This document shows positions 43,001-51,364 of a stretch of DNA of 64,000 nucleotides, one piece after another. The stretch comes from Thermoplasmata archaeon (GTDB lineage: Archaea; Thermoplasmatota; Thermoplasmata; Lutacidiplasmatales; UBA184). The notes under the pieces are model-generated. The model was not told the origin of the DNA. It made no database searches and saw only the letters and a program-made list of their open reading frames with translations. The DNA is taken from assembly GCA_021828195.1 (NCBI GenBank), contig JAKASQ010000004.1, positions 16,689 through 80,688 on the forward strand, in the 5' to 3' direction. A program made the position numbers and the translations under genes. Positions within the stretch are counted from its first letter, which is position 1, and each line of letters begins with the position of its first letter.

Positions 43001-44649
43001 ATGTTGATGGTGATCAGGGTGTTGTTGGCGATCGCCGCAATGTCCGGAACGCCGCGACCTGCCCCGGCGAGCACGGCGTTGGCCGAAGTCGTCAACTGCC
43101 ATGAGGGCTCGGGAAAGACCGTCGATATCCCGCCCGAGCTTCCCGCGGGGCCGCCATCGGTCGTGTCCGCCGCACTGATGTTCCATGCCACCTGGCTCGC
43201 GAGCTGGAGGCTCGGATTCAAGGAAACGGTCGTTCCGCCCACGGCCGTTACACCGAAGGTGTTGTACGCCATCGACGAGGGGAACTCCACGTTGGTCCCC
43301 GACCACTTGGAACTCGCCGGATTGTCCGCCGCATCGCCGCTCGAAGCGAGCACCGAGATACCCCGGGCTTGCGCCTCCTCCAAGCTCCCCATCCACGTCG
43401 TGTCGTTCGTGTCGGACCCGCCCCAGGAGTTCGTGATCACATTGACGTTGGCGAGACCCGGTGTCTGGGTCGGGTTGAGGATGTAACTGAACGCCGCGTC
43501 GAGGTTGGCGAATGAGGCCGTTGGTCCATAGACGTTGTAGATGGAGGCGCCGGGCGCGGTGCTCCCGACCATTTCGAGATCGAGCGTGTTCTCCCCGTTC
43601 GCCCCGGTAGCATCGTAGCTTGCGCTCGCTCCCGGTGGGAGCGCACCGTTCAGCGGAACTCCATTGACGCTCGCGTGAGGCTCCCCCACCGGCAACGTCT
43701 CGTTGAAGAAGTCGTAGATGTCCGAGGGAACGTATGGGCCGACGGCGGCTCCGGAGGAATCCGTTCCCGCCCAGAGGATCGTCGCAACGACCGCGTTCGT
43801 GGGGTAGCCGGAGTCCTGGAAGAGCGAGAGTTCATCGTAGGCGACCTGGAAGTCCGGGGCGTATTCGTATTGGATTCCGTTGACCGTGGCCGGCGGGAGG
43901 TAGGTGGCCGTGGAGACCCGGGGGGCCGCCGGAGCCCCGGCCGGGTTCCGGACGACGGTTGCGGAGGAGTCGGTGTGGATGAGGAGAGAGGAATACGTGC
44001 TGAGACCCTCGACGCTCAGGATGGCGGAAGCGAGCTCGCTCGGCAGCTCCGGACTCCCCGTCGGGGCGACGTAGGTCCGGCCGTCGAGCGCGAACCGTTC
44101 AAGGCTCGTATGGAAGATCTCCTGGATCTGGGTTGGGGAGGCCAGGAAGGTGAGGGTCAGCCGATCGGCTGAGGTCCTCAGGCCCGCAACTCCGAACGAC
44201 TGGAAGTAGGCGTCCGCAGCGGCATAGGCGACCGCATTCCCGCCGTACGCGGCGTCGAACGCAGAGGCGGTTAGGTACTGGTGATACAGGGTGGAGGTCG
44301 GGTCCACCAGGGAATGGAGGAACTGGGTCAGTTGCGGCGAATGCTGGATGGGAAACGACACGAGGATAAGGAGCGAGGGGACCGACGGAGGTCCGACCGC
44401 AATCGCGCCCGGGAGGCCCAGCCCGGGCTCGGAGTCTCGGACGGAGGAGAGCTGCGACGAGCGCAGCGCGTCGACCGTCCAGGCGTCCGTCCCGAGCGAA
44501 GAAGGCGAGGCACTCGGGAGGTGGGGCGGGGGCTGACCCGCGGGGCCGGCTACCACGAGGAGGGTGCTCGCGATCATGAGTGCGGTCACCGCGACCGTGC
44601 CGGACAGGCGGGGTAGTTTCGAGCGGTTCTCGGTCCAAGCGGCAGTCAC
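40042..44649 (-). CDS. Pro-kumamolisin/sedolisin (S53) protease with seven FTETGLP repeats
   Basis: A 1535-residue acid-type serine-carboxyl protease. After a signal sequence (AVTALMIASTLLVVAG), a pro-kumamolisin activation domain is present (HSPQLTQFLHSLVDPTSTLY and YLTASAFDAAYG). The S53 catalytic domain shows ENTLDLEM with the Glu-x3-Asp pair (near residue 355), VITNSWGG, and the serine motif GGTSIASP near residue 573. A jelly-roll-like domain follows, then seven tandem repeats (YAVTLTETGLPVGTLWSVTL and variants), and a C-terminal anchor (YYIVLAAVIVGLVLVAIWAL) with a basic end. The GTG at 44649 is chosen because GAGGAGAG precedes it and a TATA element at 44801-44810 rules out the ATG at 44820. 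Confidence 0.9.
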   Translation of the reverse strand: MTAAWTENRSKLPRLSGTVAVTALMIASTLLVVAGPAGQPPPHLPSASPSSLGTDAWTVDALRSSQLSSVRDSEPGLGLPGAIAVGPPSVPSLLILVSFPIQHSPQLTQFLHSLVDPTSTLYHQYLTASAFDAAYGGNAVAYAAADAYFQSFGVAGLRTSADRLTLTFLASPTQIQEIFHTSLERFALDGRTYVAPTGSPELPSELASAILSVEGLSTYSSLLIHTDSSATVVRNPAGAPAAPRVSTATYLPPATVNGIQYEYAPDFQVAYDELSLFQDSGYPTNAVVATILWAGTDSSGAAVGPYVPSDIYDFFNETLPVGEPHASVNGVPLNGALPPGASASYDATGANGENTLDLEMVGSTAPGASIYNVYGPTASFANLDAAFSYILNPTQTPGLANVNVITNSWGGSDTNDTTWMGSLEEAQARGISVLASSGDAADNPASSKWSGTNVEFPSSMAYNTFGVTAVGGTTVSLNPSLQLASQVAWNISAADTTDGGPAGSSGGISTVFPEPSWQLTTSANAVLAGAGRGVPDIAAIANNTLITINIDGYQYQAWNATFSVPGNFYPMGGTSIASPLTAGLIAEIDHVLAAHGNAALGFLNPQLYTLANAEFTAPSSTSTTGYIATGTYVSSLPTVPFVDVTVGGNYLYGAGFGYDLVTGWGSLDAYNYTMYFLSVPSAGVYGRLSGVEDYLSLSNLGVTSYSSGGGVNTQYNASIQQNFFLANSLGAPVYWIQNVIYITNTSRGWAMNDTGWVIYPFYGLYSSETLYEYNFPSGQYVSLPSNFDVKTVLQSPAGFNAQCVTFSVGSHTVTLPVPGASFIIGSLWYNYSWQGANYTNGPFPNNPVPGGLSPQFGLVAGPSGGVGEFARPTSGNLTARVLPYGSSKFVPAATRSFGENVDQTGEAAANLAWTQQSGPNWSLGIQPGSTTQGVLSYQPSAGATYSVSFTETGLPTGTFWSVTLNGATENTTTTTIVFVGLTNGSYAYTVGTVRGYTASPSAGSISVNGGDTSQPITFTPGATYAVTLTETGLPVGTLWSVTLGGSPESSVTSSIAFNEPNGPYAYSITPIPGYSTQYHGQVTVNGAPVSVSVQFTIVEYSVAFTETGLPSGTSWSVTLNGATQATTTPTLTFTEANGTIPYSIADIPGWHQSALPYTGSVTVDGTVVTEPTLAFGPATYAVTFLEAGLTSGISWSVTLNGVTGASTTTTLTFAEPNGTASYSIGDVSGWHQTTLPYAGSVTVAGAAVTEPTLEFAQLTYSVTFSQTGLPSGTSWSVTVNGATVASTTSSLAFAEPNGTYSYSIGAVPGWHQPSIPYAGSVTVNGSAIIYAVLAFSQFTSVVSFTESGLPTGTLWYVNVTGGPSYGSTTDVVTLAEPNGTFAYTASTGAMYNATSPGGTVRVAGVAVGESITFVGTFEITFNSPSGMPAGGSWTVYLNSTAGPVTVRTASTGSLTLRAPNGTYSYSIVVPGNPSLASQGTVAVQGSNVVANPSSATPSTFLGFPGNTGYYIVLAAVIVGLVLVAIWALRRRPGSG

Positions 44650-44985
44650 CGATACTCTCCTCTCGATCCGCGGCCCGTCTGTGCGGCTGATGGGTCCTAG
44701 AGGTTGGGTTCGATATGAGCCCTCCGCTCGGCCTAGGCGCCCGGCCCACCGCAGGGCAGCTCGCGGAGGCCTCAAGGCCGTCCACCAGCGCCCTCGAGGC
44801 ACGATAAAGGACGATCCCACGGACCCGTGTCAGCCTTGCAAGCCCCTCGCAGCCTCATCCCAACGGGCGAACTTCGACCTCCCTGCTCGCGTGGGCCCCG
44901 GGAAGGCACGCTTTACGTCGGGCCCCGTGGATCCGTGCAATGATCACTCCCCAGACTCCAAATACTTTCGTTCGCTCGGTGGCTG
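44650..44985. promoter_or_regulatory. Divergent promoter region between protease and membrane-protein genes
   Basis: CCTTTATCGT on the minus strand (44801-44810) would start a transcript near 44780 with a leader of about 130 bases to the protease GTG, long for this genome. On the plus strand CCAAATACTT (44954-44963) lies about 27 bases before the GTG at 44986, predicting a leaderless message. No gene is seen between them. Confidence 0.45.
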
Positions 44986-45543
44986 GTGCCCGACCTGGTC
45001 CTCCTTTCCCTCGCCGTAGCGGGGTTGGCGATCTCTCTCTTCGCGATCGTCCTACTCCTTTCGGCCTTTCGGCTCGTGGGCCGGTTCTTCTCGATCACGG
45101 CGGTCTACCTCCTCTTCGCGCTGACGTTCCTCGCGGCCACCCTCGGCGCTCTCTATTCGTGGCCCTACACCTTCGCGGCCCTCTTCGAGGCGGCCGCGCT
45201 CTTCCTCGTGTTCTACCAGAACTTCCGGCGCGAGTTCCTATCGTCGTCGACCGCCGGGATCGTGGGCGCCGTCCTCGCACCCGCCGAGGCGGTGGCCTCC
45301 GTGCTCTCGCTGTACTTCCTCGCCTACAGCGCCGTCGTCATCGTACGGGAGCGGCGGGAGACGCCCGATTCGCGCTACGTCTTCGCGGCGTTCCTTGTCC
45401 TCATCGCCTCCGTCCTGACCGCGCTCCTGTACGACCTCGGGGTCAACTCCCCCACCATGCAGATCTCCTACGGCCTTCTCGACATCGGCGTGGTCCTGTT
45501 CTTCGTGCCCCTCTTCCGCCTGCGCCATGCACACTCCCCATGA
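44986..45543 (+). CDS. Six-helix membrane protein of unknown function
   Basis: A 185-residue hydrophobic protein with about six transmembrane segments, e.g. SLAVAGLAISLFAIVLLLSA, AVYLLFALTFLAATLGALY and FAAFLVLIASVLTALLYDL. The loops are short and few charged residues are buried. I do not recognise the family. It overlaps the winged-helix gene by four bases (ATGA), which suggests a membrane sensor working with a cytoplasmic DNA-binding partner; this is inference from position. Confidence 0.7.
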   Translation: MPDLVLLSLAVAGLAISLFAIVLLLSAFRLVGRFFSITAVYLLFALTFLAATLGALYSWPYTFAALFEAAALFLVFYQNFRREFLSSSTAGIVGAVLAPAEAVASVLSLYFLAYSAVVIVRERRETPDSRYVFAAFLVLIASVLTALLYDLGVNSPTMQISYGLLDIGVVLFFVPLFRLRHAHSP

Positions 45544-45824
45544 GGACGTACCGGACCGAGATCGCGATCCTGCTCGAGATCCTTCGAGCGATGGATACCG
45601 ACGAGCTGAGCCTCGCGAAGCTCTCCCGGCGGGTCAACGTGCCCTACCGTCGGCTCGAGGAGTACGTCGAGGAGCTCGGCCGGCGGAAACTAGCCGAAGC
45701 GGTGCCGGACGACGAGGGCTCGGACCGGGCGACCCACTTCCGGGTCACGGACGAGGGCCGGAAGTTCATGACCGAGGCCCGGCAGTTCGAGTGGTTCCTC
45801 CACGCGTACGGGATCCACCTCTGA
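45540..45824 (+). CDS. Winged-helix transcriptional regulator
   Basis: A 94-residue archaeal winged-helix protein. TEIAILLEILRAMDTDELSL, then LAKLSRRVNVPYRRLEEYVE is the helix-turn-helix; LGRRKLAEAVPDDEG forms the wing and FRVTDEGRKFMTEARQF the final helix, the pattern of the HTH_45-type family. It is translationally coupled to the upstream membrane protein. It lies between two surface-protein genes and may control them. Confidence 0.8.
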   Translation: MRTYRTEIAILLEILRAMDTDELSLAKLSRRVNVPYRRLEEYVEELGRRKLAEAVPDDEGSDRATHFRVTDEGRKFMTEARQFEWFLHAYGIHL

Positions 45825-46290
45825 CCTCTTCCCACGGACCCGTAGGTCGACTTCAAGGTTCGATGGGTCTGGGTCTCACGATCCCCCGCGTACCTGGACG
45901 AGCACGTGCGCCGGGTCGTTAAGCTCGCGGTCCAGCCGGGAAGCGCAGGTGCGGGGGTCCGAGCTCGAGCAGGCGGCTCACGATCCTCCGGCCGCTCAAG
46001 CGACTGGCCATCAACCCATCTCACGATCCCGAACTAGCGAGCCAATCGGGTGGGAGCCCCGGGCTAGCCGAGAGGGCGGCAGTTGCGCCGAGAGGGACGA
46101 TCCCCTGGCGAGGAACGGCACCCTGACACGCGTGGGACCATGATCGAAGCGAACGGGCCGAGCCGTTTCCCCCTTCTACGGGAGGAGTTGCCTATGGGCC
46201 GCGAGGTAGTGAAACGGGAAGAACGTTCACCTTAAGAAAGAAAAAAGGGAAGAGGAAAAGGTTGGTCTCGGGCCCTCGCGGGGCACCTCC
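45825..46290. other. 466-base gap between convergent genes with an A/T-rich terminator
   Basis: No open frame here has a recognisable sequence. The stretch 46234-46260 is A-rich on the plus strand, so the minus-strand S-layer-like gene ends in a T-rich tract (T runs of up to seven) soon after its stop, a plausible archaeal terminator. The central part, 45900-46200, is GC-rich with several short inverted repeats. I looked for SRP RNA, RNase P RNA and tRNA signatures and did not find them; an unknown structured RNA cannot be excluded. Confidence 0.4.
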
Positions 46291-49200
46291 CTAGGGCGTC
46301 TTAGGCGCCTCGTACACCTTCGGCGGTTCCGCCGGGGGTCGCCGCTGGCCCACACGCGAGAGAAGCACGGCCGCCAGGGCGAGCGTGATGATGACCAGGA
46401 CGATCACCACGTAGAGCAGCAGCGTCGCCGTGTTCAGGGCCGCCCCGTAGTTCGTCGTTGGGATCTGGCTGACGCTCGTCTGCAACGTTCCGAGCTCCGT
46501 CTGGATCGTCGCCACGCTACCGTTGATCGCCGTCACGGTTCCTGTGAGCGTCCCGAGATCCGTCTGGATCGTTGCAACACCGTTGCTGATCGAGGTCACC
46601 TTCACGCCAATCGCGGTCAGGTTGGCCGACATCGTTCCCACACTCGAGGTAAGCGTAGCGACATCACCGGCCACCGACGTCAACTTAGCTTCGATCGCGG
46701 CGAGGCTCACCTGGATCTGGCCCACATCGGTCGTCAGCGTCGCGATCCCGGTCTCGATCGTCACTACCTTCGCGTTCAACGCGGTGAGGTTCGTGTTGAT
46801 CTGACCGACGGTCGTGCTCAGCACGATCACGTTGTTGGACACCGTCGTCACCGTCGCTCCGATGGCGGAGAGCGCCGCCGTCACGGTCCCGAGCGTTGTG
46901 CTCAGGGTGACGATCCCGTTCTCGATGTTGGCGATCCCGGCCGCGTTGGCGGTAACGATCGCATTGATGTCGTTCAGCGAGACCGTCATGTTACCGAAGC
47001 CGCTCGTCAGCGACGCGTAGGTCTTGTTGCCGAGCGCGTAGATGCCCGAGATCTTTGCGCCGAGGTTGGCGAGCGTGATGTTCACGTTCGCGCCCGAGAG
47101 CGTTGCGATCTGGACCATGTCCGCGTGGCTGATGCTCAGGACGAGCGCGCCCGAACCGCTCACCAGCGTGAGCGTTGCCGGATTACTGACGGATCCCACG
47201 ACCGTCTGACCGACCGAGCTCATCGACTCGGTCTCGATGGTCAGGGTGACGATGTATCCCGTCGCCGGCGTGAGTCCCGTTAGCGTCACGGTGACGCTAC
47301 CCGCCGCCAGCGCCGTAGGCTGTAGGATGGTCGCCGCCGGAGTCGCCGCTGGGGTCGCCCCGGCTGCACCGTAGTAGCCGTTGGCGCTCAGAACGTCCCC
47401 GGCTCCCGCGGGGATGGACCACTTGAGGACTTGCGTGGTACCCGCCGCGGTGAAGCTCAGGGTCTGCGTGTCGTTCTGGAACGCGGGCGACAGCGCCTGG
47501 TAGACCGGCTGCAGCGAGAGCGTGTAGCTCGCCCCAGGCGCCCCGTTGAACATCGTGAACGAGCCCGAGACCATGCCGGCGCCGTAACTGGCCGGCACCG
47601 TCGCGTACGGAACCCCGTTCAGGAGCACCGCGGCGGTCAACGTTCCCGGGATCGGGCTGAGCGGGAGCGCCGTCGTGTAGGCGAAGCTCACGAGCTGGCC
47701 GGGGAACGCCATGGGGTCGGGAGACCAGAGGACGTTGTTGATCACCGTCATGGGCGAGAGCGTCGACGGCATCACGTCGGAGACGGGGATCGCAGTCGCT
47801 GCCGTGTAGGGCGCGAGGCCCACCGCGTAGATGCCCCCGTCCAAGATGGGAACGTCCAGTGTGGTCAGTGCGATCGTTCCGGAGGGGTCACTCATCACCA
47901 CTCCGACGTTCGCGCCCGCGTTCACGCCGTCCCCGAAGTAGACGCTGTAGGTCGTATAGGGGGTGAAGCCGGCGCCCGATAGGGTAAACGTCCCGTCCGA
48001 GATTCCGTTCGAGACCACGATGGTCGGCCCTACGTTGACGACGATCGAGCCCGAGATGCTGGTCGTGTACGGCACGGAGCTCTGCGTTCCGAAGATGAGG
48101 TAGGTCCCCGCATTGAGCGTGGCCGAGACGCCAACGGAGAAGACCGCCCCTCCGTCCGTGGAGTCCGTTAGGACCTGATTCACGGTCGCGAGCCCGGTGA
48201 ACGACCCGGCAAGCCCGGTCGCACCGAGCGCGATCGTGCTGGTGGCCTCCGTGGAGAAGCCAACGGCGTACACGGAGAATCCAGCCCCCGGCGCCACGTT
48301 CTGCGTGCTCGATTGCTGTCCGGCCGCGTTGAGAACGACCAAGTAGCCGGCCGAGCCCGCGTTCGTCACTTCGAAGATCACGGTCCCCGTGAGCGTGTTG
48401 AACGGCGCGGAGCCGCTGATCGTCTCAATATAGACACCGTTGCCCGCAGTCACCGTTGTCGTGTTGGTGTCCGCAGCGTCGGTGACCACCGCGGAGGCGC
48501 CGATCGGCCCGGAGACGGTGTAGTCCACCGTGATCCCGCTCACCGCGAAGCTGACGAGGCTGCTGCCCGCCACGGTGGGGATGCTTCCCGTAGCTCCGAT
48601 CTCGCCATTCGCCGTGAATACGTCCACCGTCGGAGCCGCGTAACCCGCGAAGGCGTGGGTGTCTCCCGGGTCCGCGCTCATGGTAAAGGCTCCGAGAACG
48701 TAGATGGTGTTCGTGAAGACCGTGCCGACCGTGAACGTCGCCGAGAACGACCCAAACTGGTCCGTCATGACGGCGGGGGTTGCGAACGTGATGACGCTCG
48801 CGCCGTTACCGTAGAAGGTCACCGGAGAGAGTGCGCCGTACCCCGTGCCGCTCACCGTTGCCGTGTCGCCGGCAGCCAGGTAGCCGAAGTAGCCGGGGGC
48901 CGCATCCGTGAAGTACGGCTCGGTCCCCGTGACCACGTTGACCGTCGGATACACGAAGAGGTCCGCAGGGTACTGCGCCTGCAGACCCAGGTTCGATCCG
49001 CTCTGGACAAGGTACTCAACACCACCGTCCGCGCCCGCGAGCGGGGGGACCACGACCGTGCCAAGGAAGGCGCCATTGGCATCGGTGGCGATTCCCGTAG
49101 CGACCACGGTGCCGCCGATCATCAACGAGATGCCGGTAGCGCCCGCGGGGTAGCCGATGAGGTAGACGTATACGGTGTTCCCGACGGACTGACCCCCGAG

Positions 49201-51186
49201 GGAGCTCACTGGGATGCTCGACGCGGTGTGGGAGAGCTCGATGGTGAGAGCGTTCAGCGAGGGCGACGACAGGATCGCGTTGATCGAGGCCGAGTCTGGA
49301 GAGACCGAGAGGCGGCCAGGTGGCGCCTCCGTTACCGTCAGCGTGTAGACACCGGACGTGACAACAGTCGCTGGCAGCGTGAACGCCGCGCTGAAAGTGC
49401 CGGCCGCGCTCACGGTGATCAGTGCGTTGGTCCCCGCGACGCCGTCATACGTGATCGAGTTCGCTGCGATCGTGGCTCCCGGGAAGAAGCTGCTCCCGGT
49501 CACCGTGATCGTCTGACCCGGGCTGAGCGAATACATGCCCGCCGGGTAGACGATCGAGATCGTGGGTGACAGGAGGTCAACGCTCCCCGTCACGGTCTCG
49601 GTCGTGAAAGTGTTCACCGTCACGCCCACTGGAAGTGCGACCGAAACGGTCACGCCTGCGGCGATGTCGGACGTCAAGGTGCCCGTGAAGCTCAGGGTGG
49701 ATGCGACGACGCTGAACGAGCCGTCGGAACCCACCGTGACCACGGGGTTCGTAACCGTCGCGCCGCCGACGACGATCGAGTTCGCCCCGATCGTGGCGCT
49801 CGGGAAGAAGTTCGAGCCCGTGATCGTGACGCTCTGTCCCGGAGAGATCGTCGACGGGGAAACCACGATGGAGAACGTCTTGAAGGTGAGCGGGGTCGTA
49901 GCGGTCTGGCTAAGACCCGTCTGGCTCGCCGTTACGGACACCGTGTTGGAGCCCGTGGTGAACGTGGTCATGCTGGCCGTCGCGACCGTCACGGTAAACG
50001 TGCCGCTCGCGCCGATGGTGACCACCGAGTTCCGAGCGTTCACACCGGCGATCGTGATCGAGTTCGCGGGGATGACGCTGCCCGCCCCGAAGTTCGCACC
50101 GGTGACCGTGAACGGCTGGCCCGTTACGATCGAGACCGGATTCACGGTGATGGTGGGCTGGGCAACGGTGAGCGCCGCGGTGGGCAGGGAGCGGTGGAGG
50201 CCGACCTGGTTCGCGGTGAGGATGGTGCTGCCATACCCCGGAGCCGAGAACGTTCCGGCCGCCGTCGAGACAGTCCCGCTGAAGGCACCGTTCGAATCCG
50301 GTGTGAACGTGACCGCCGACGCGAAGGTGAACAGGCTGTCGGTGATCGTCACGGTCGTGGCCGCGTTGAAGCCGGTCCCGGTCAGCGTGAAGCTTCCCTC
50401 AGCATTGATCGTGGACGGAGAGACGGAGATGGCCGCGTTGACGCCGAAAGTAGCGTACCAGACCCCCGCGTCGTAGCCGTAGACCGAGTTCCCGCTCGTG
50501 GTGTTGGTCGCCAGCACCGCGACGTCATAGGTGCCAAAGACCGTGTTCGGTATGGTGATCGGGATGTGGATCGTGCCCGTGGCCGAGGCCGTCCCAGTCG
50601 CGATGACCTGCGACGCTCCGAGGGTGGTCGGGCCGGGGGCGAACCAGTAGACAACGATCGAGGCGCCGTGGTCGTAGCCGCTGCCCGTCACGTTGGCCAT
50701 GCTCGCAACGTCACCGACGGCCGGGACGACGGCCGCGCTCGGGGCGGTTGCAGTAGCGGTGAGCGCTTCCGAGGCGAAGACGCCGAGGGTGCCCGGGGTG
50801 CTCGCGGACAGAAGGAAGTAGTACGTGCCGACCGACCGACTCGCTAGGGCCGGAGTGAGAGTGCCCAAGGGAATCGTGGTCTGACCCGCCGACAATGTCA
50901 TCCACAGGGTTGCATCGCCTGGGACCCACGTCGGGCTGGTCTCGTACTCATAGTAGACAGGGGACCCAGAGCTGAACGTCGCGCTCGATGCTGTGAGCGC
51001 AAACTGGGTTGTGCCCGCCGCGAGCAGCGTGTTCGGCGTGAGTGTGAGTTGGGGCGATGCGACCGGCGCTCCCGAGTTCGCCGAGGCGAACCCGATCGGG
51101 GCCATCAACGCCGACAGGACTACGACGAGGGCGACAGTCACACTAAGGGACAGCTTGCTCTTGGATTGCATCTTACTCCACTGCAT
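46291..51186 (-). CDS. Very large surface protein with IPT/TIG-like domains and coiled-coil stalk (S-layer candidate)
   Basis: A 1631-residue protein. A signal peptide (VTVALVVVLSALMAPIGFAS) is followed by many beta domains with the phrase 'ISPGQSVTITGSNFFPSATI', typical of IPT/TIG-like folds, e.g. INAEGSFTLTGTGFNAATTV and LSPGQTITVTGSSFFPGATI. From about residue 1400 comes a heptad-like stretch with repeated I/V/L and N/T (VGQINTNLTALNAKVVTIET) that should form a long coiled coil, then one transmembrane helix (TLLLYVVIVLVIITLALAAV) and a short charged tail. A rigid stalk with outer beta domains and a membrane anchor is the layout of archaeal S-layer proteins. It has the strongest promoter in the window. 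Confidence 0.75.
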   Translation of the reverse strand: MQWSKMQSKSKLSLSVTVALVVVLSALMAPIGFASANSGAPVASPQLTLTPNTLLAAGTTQFALTASSATFSSGSPVYYEYETSPTWVPGDATLWMTLSAGQTTIPLGTLTPALASRSVGTYYFLLSASTPGTLGVFASEALTATATAPSAAVVPAVGDVASMANVTGSGYDHGASIVVYWFAPGPTTLGASQVIATGTASATGTIHIPITIPNTVFGTYDVAVLATNTTSGNSVYGYDAGVWYATFGVNAAISVSPSTINAEGSFTLTGTGFNAATTVTITDSLFTFASAVTFTPDSNGAFSGTVSTAAGTFSAPGYGSTILTANQVGLHRSLPTAALTVAQPTITVNPVSIVTGQPFTVTGANFGAGSVIPANSITIAGVNARNSVVTIGASGTFTVTVATASMTTFTTGSNTVSVTASQTGLSQTATTPLTFKTFSIVVSPSTISPGQSVTITGSNFFPSATIGANSIVVGGATVTNPVVTVGSDGSFSVVASTLSFTGTLTSDIAAGVTVSVALPVGVTVNTFTTETVTGSVDLLSPTISIVYPAGMYSLSPGQTITVTGSSFFPGATIAANSITYDGVAGTNALITVSAAGTFSAAFTLPATVVTSGVYTLTVTEAPPGRLSVSPDSASINAILSSPSLNALTIELSHTASSIPVSSLGGQSVGNTVYVYLIGYPAGATGISLMIGGTVVATGIATDANGAFLGTVVVPPLAGADGGVEYLVQSGSNLGLQAQYPADLFVYPTVNVVTGTEPYFTDAAPGYFGYLAAGDTATVSGTGYGALSPVTFYGNGASVITFATPAVMTDQFGSFSATFTVGTVFTNTIYVLGAFTMSADPGDTHAFAGYAAPTVDVFTANGEIGATGSIPTVAGSSLVSFAVSGITVDYTVSGPIGASAVVTDAADTNTTTVTAGNGVYIETISGSAPFNTLTGTVIFEVTNAGSAGYLVVLNAAGQQSSTQNVAPGAGFSVYAVGFSTEATSTIALGATGLAGSFTGLATVNQVLTDSTDGGAVFSVGVSATLNAGTYLIFGTQSSVPYTTSISGSIVVNVGPTIVVSNGISDGTFTLSGAGFTPYTTYSVYFGDGVNAGANVGVVMSDPSGTIALTTLDVPILDGGIYAVGLAPYTAATAIPVSDVMPSTLSPMTVINNVLWSPDPMAFPGQLVSFAYTTALPLSPIPGTLTAAVLLNGVPYATVPASYGAGMVSGSFTMFNGAPGASYTLSLQPVYQALSPAFQNDTQTLSFTAAGTTQVLKWSIPAGAGDVLSANGYYGAAGATPAATPAATILQPTALAAGSVTVTLTGLTPATGYIVTLTIETESMSSVGQTVVGSVSNPATLTLVSGSGALVLSISHADMVQIATLSGANVNITLANLGAKISGIYALGNKTYASLTSGFGNMTVSLNDINAIVTANAAGIANIENGIVTLSTTLGTVTAALSAIGATVTTVSNNVIVLSTTVGQINTNLTALNAKVVTIETGIATLTTDVGQIQVSLAAIEAKLTSVAGDVATLTSSVGTMSANLTAIGVKVTSISNGVATIQTDLGTLTGTVTAINGSVATIQTELGTLQTSVSQIPTTNYGAALNTATLLLYVVIVLVIITLALAAVLLSRVGQRRPPAEPPKVYEAPKTP

Positions 51187-51216
51187 CTCTGCAGCCTCTG
51201 GGAGTCGGAGCTACAA

Positions 51217-51233
51217 CTCTAGTATATAGAGGT
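51217..51233 (-). promoter_or_regulatory. Strong TATA box of the S-layer-like gene
   Basis: The minus strand reads CTCTATATACTAGAG, a near-consensus TATA box inside an imperfect palindrome (CTCTA...TAGAG), about 35 bases before the ATG at 51186. The predicted leader is around 15 bases. A strong promoter fits an abundant structural protein. Confidence 0.65.
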
Positions 51234-51364
51234 TGGGAATCAAAGGTCCTTGAGCGGTACTTCGGGGAGCGTGGAGCACCGGCCGAGCAGAGCGGCCCAA
51301 CCACCGGCGCGCCCGTCAATCTCGCTTCCCTTCCGAAAGGTGGTGGGCCGTGAGTTCCGGTGCC

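Noticed and set aside
45825..46290. Possible SRP RNA or RNase P RNA
   Set aside because: The conserved helix-8 and RNase P core signatures were not found on either strand by eye.
49562..50476. A 304-codon plus-strand frame with clean-looking Val/Thr-rich sequence
   Set aside because: The Val/Thr richness mirrors the Thr/Val-rich S-layer-like gene on the other strand; no start signals and no promoter.
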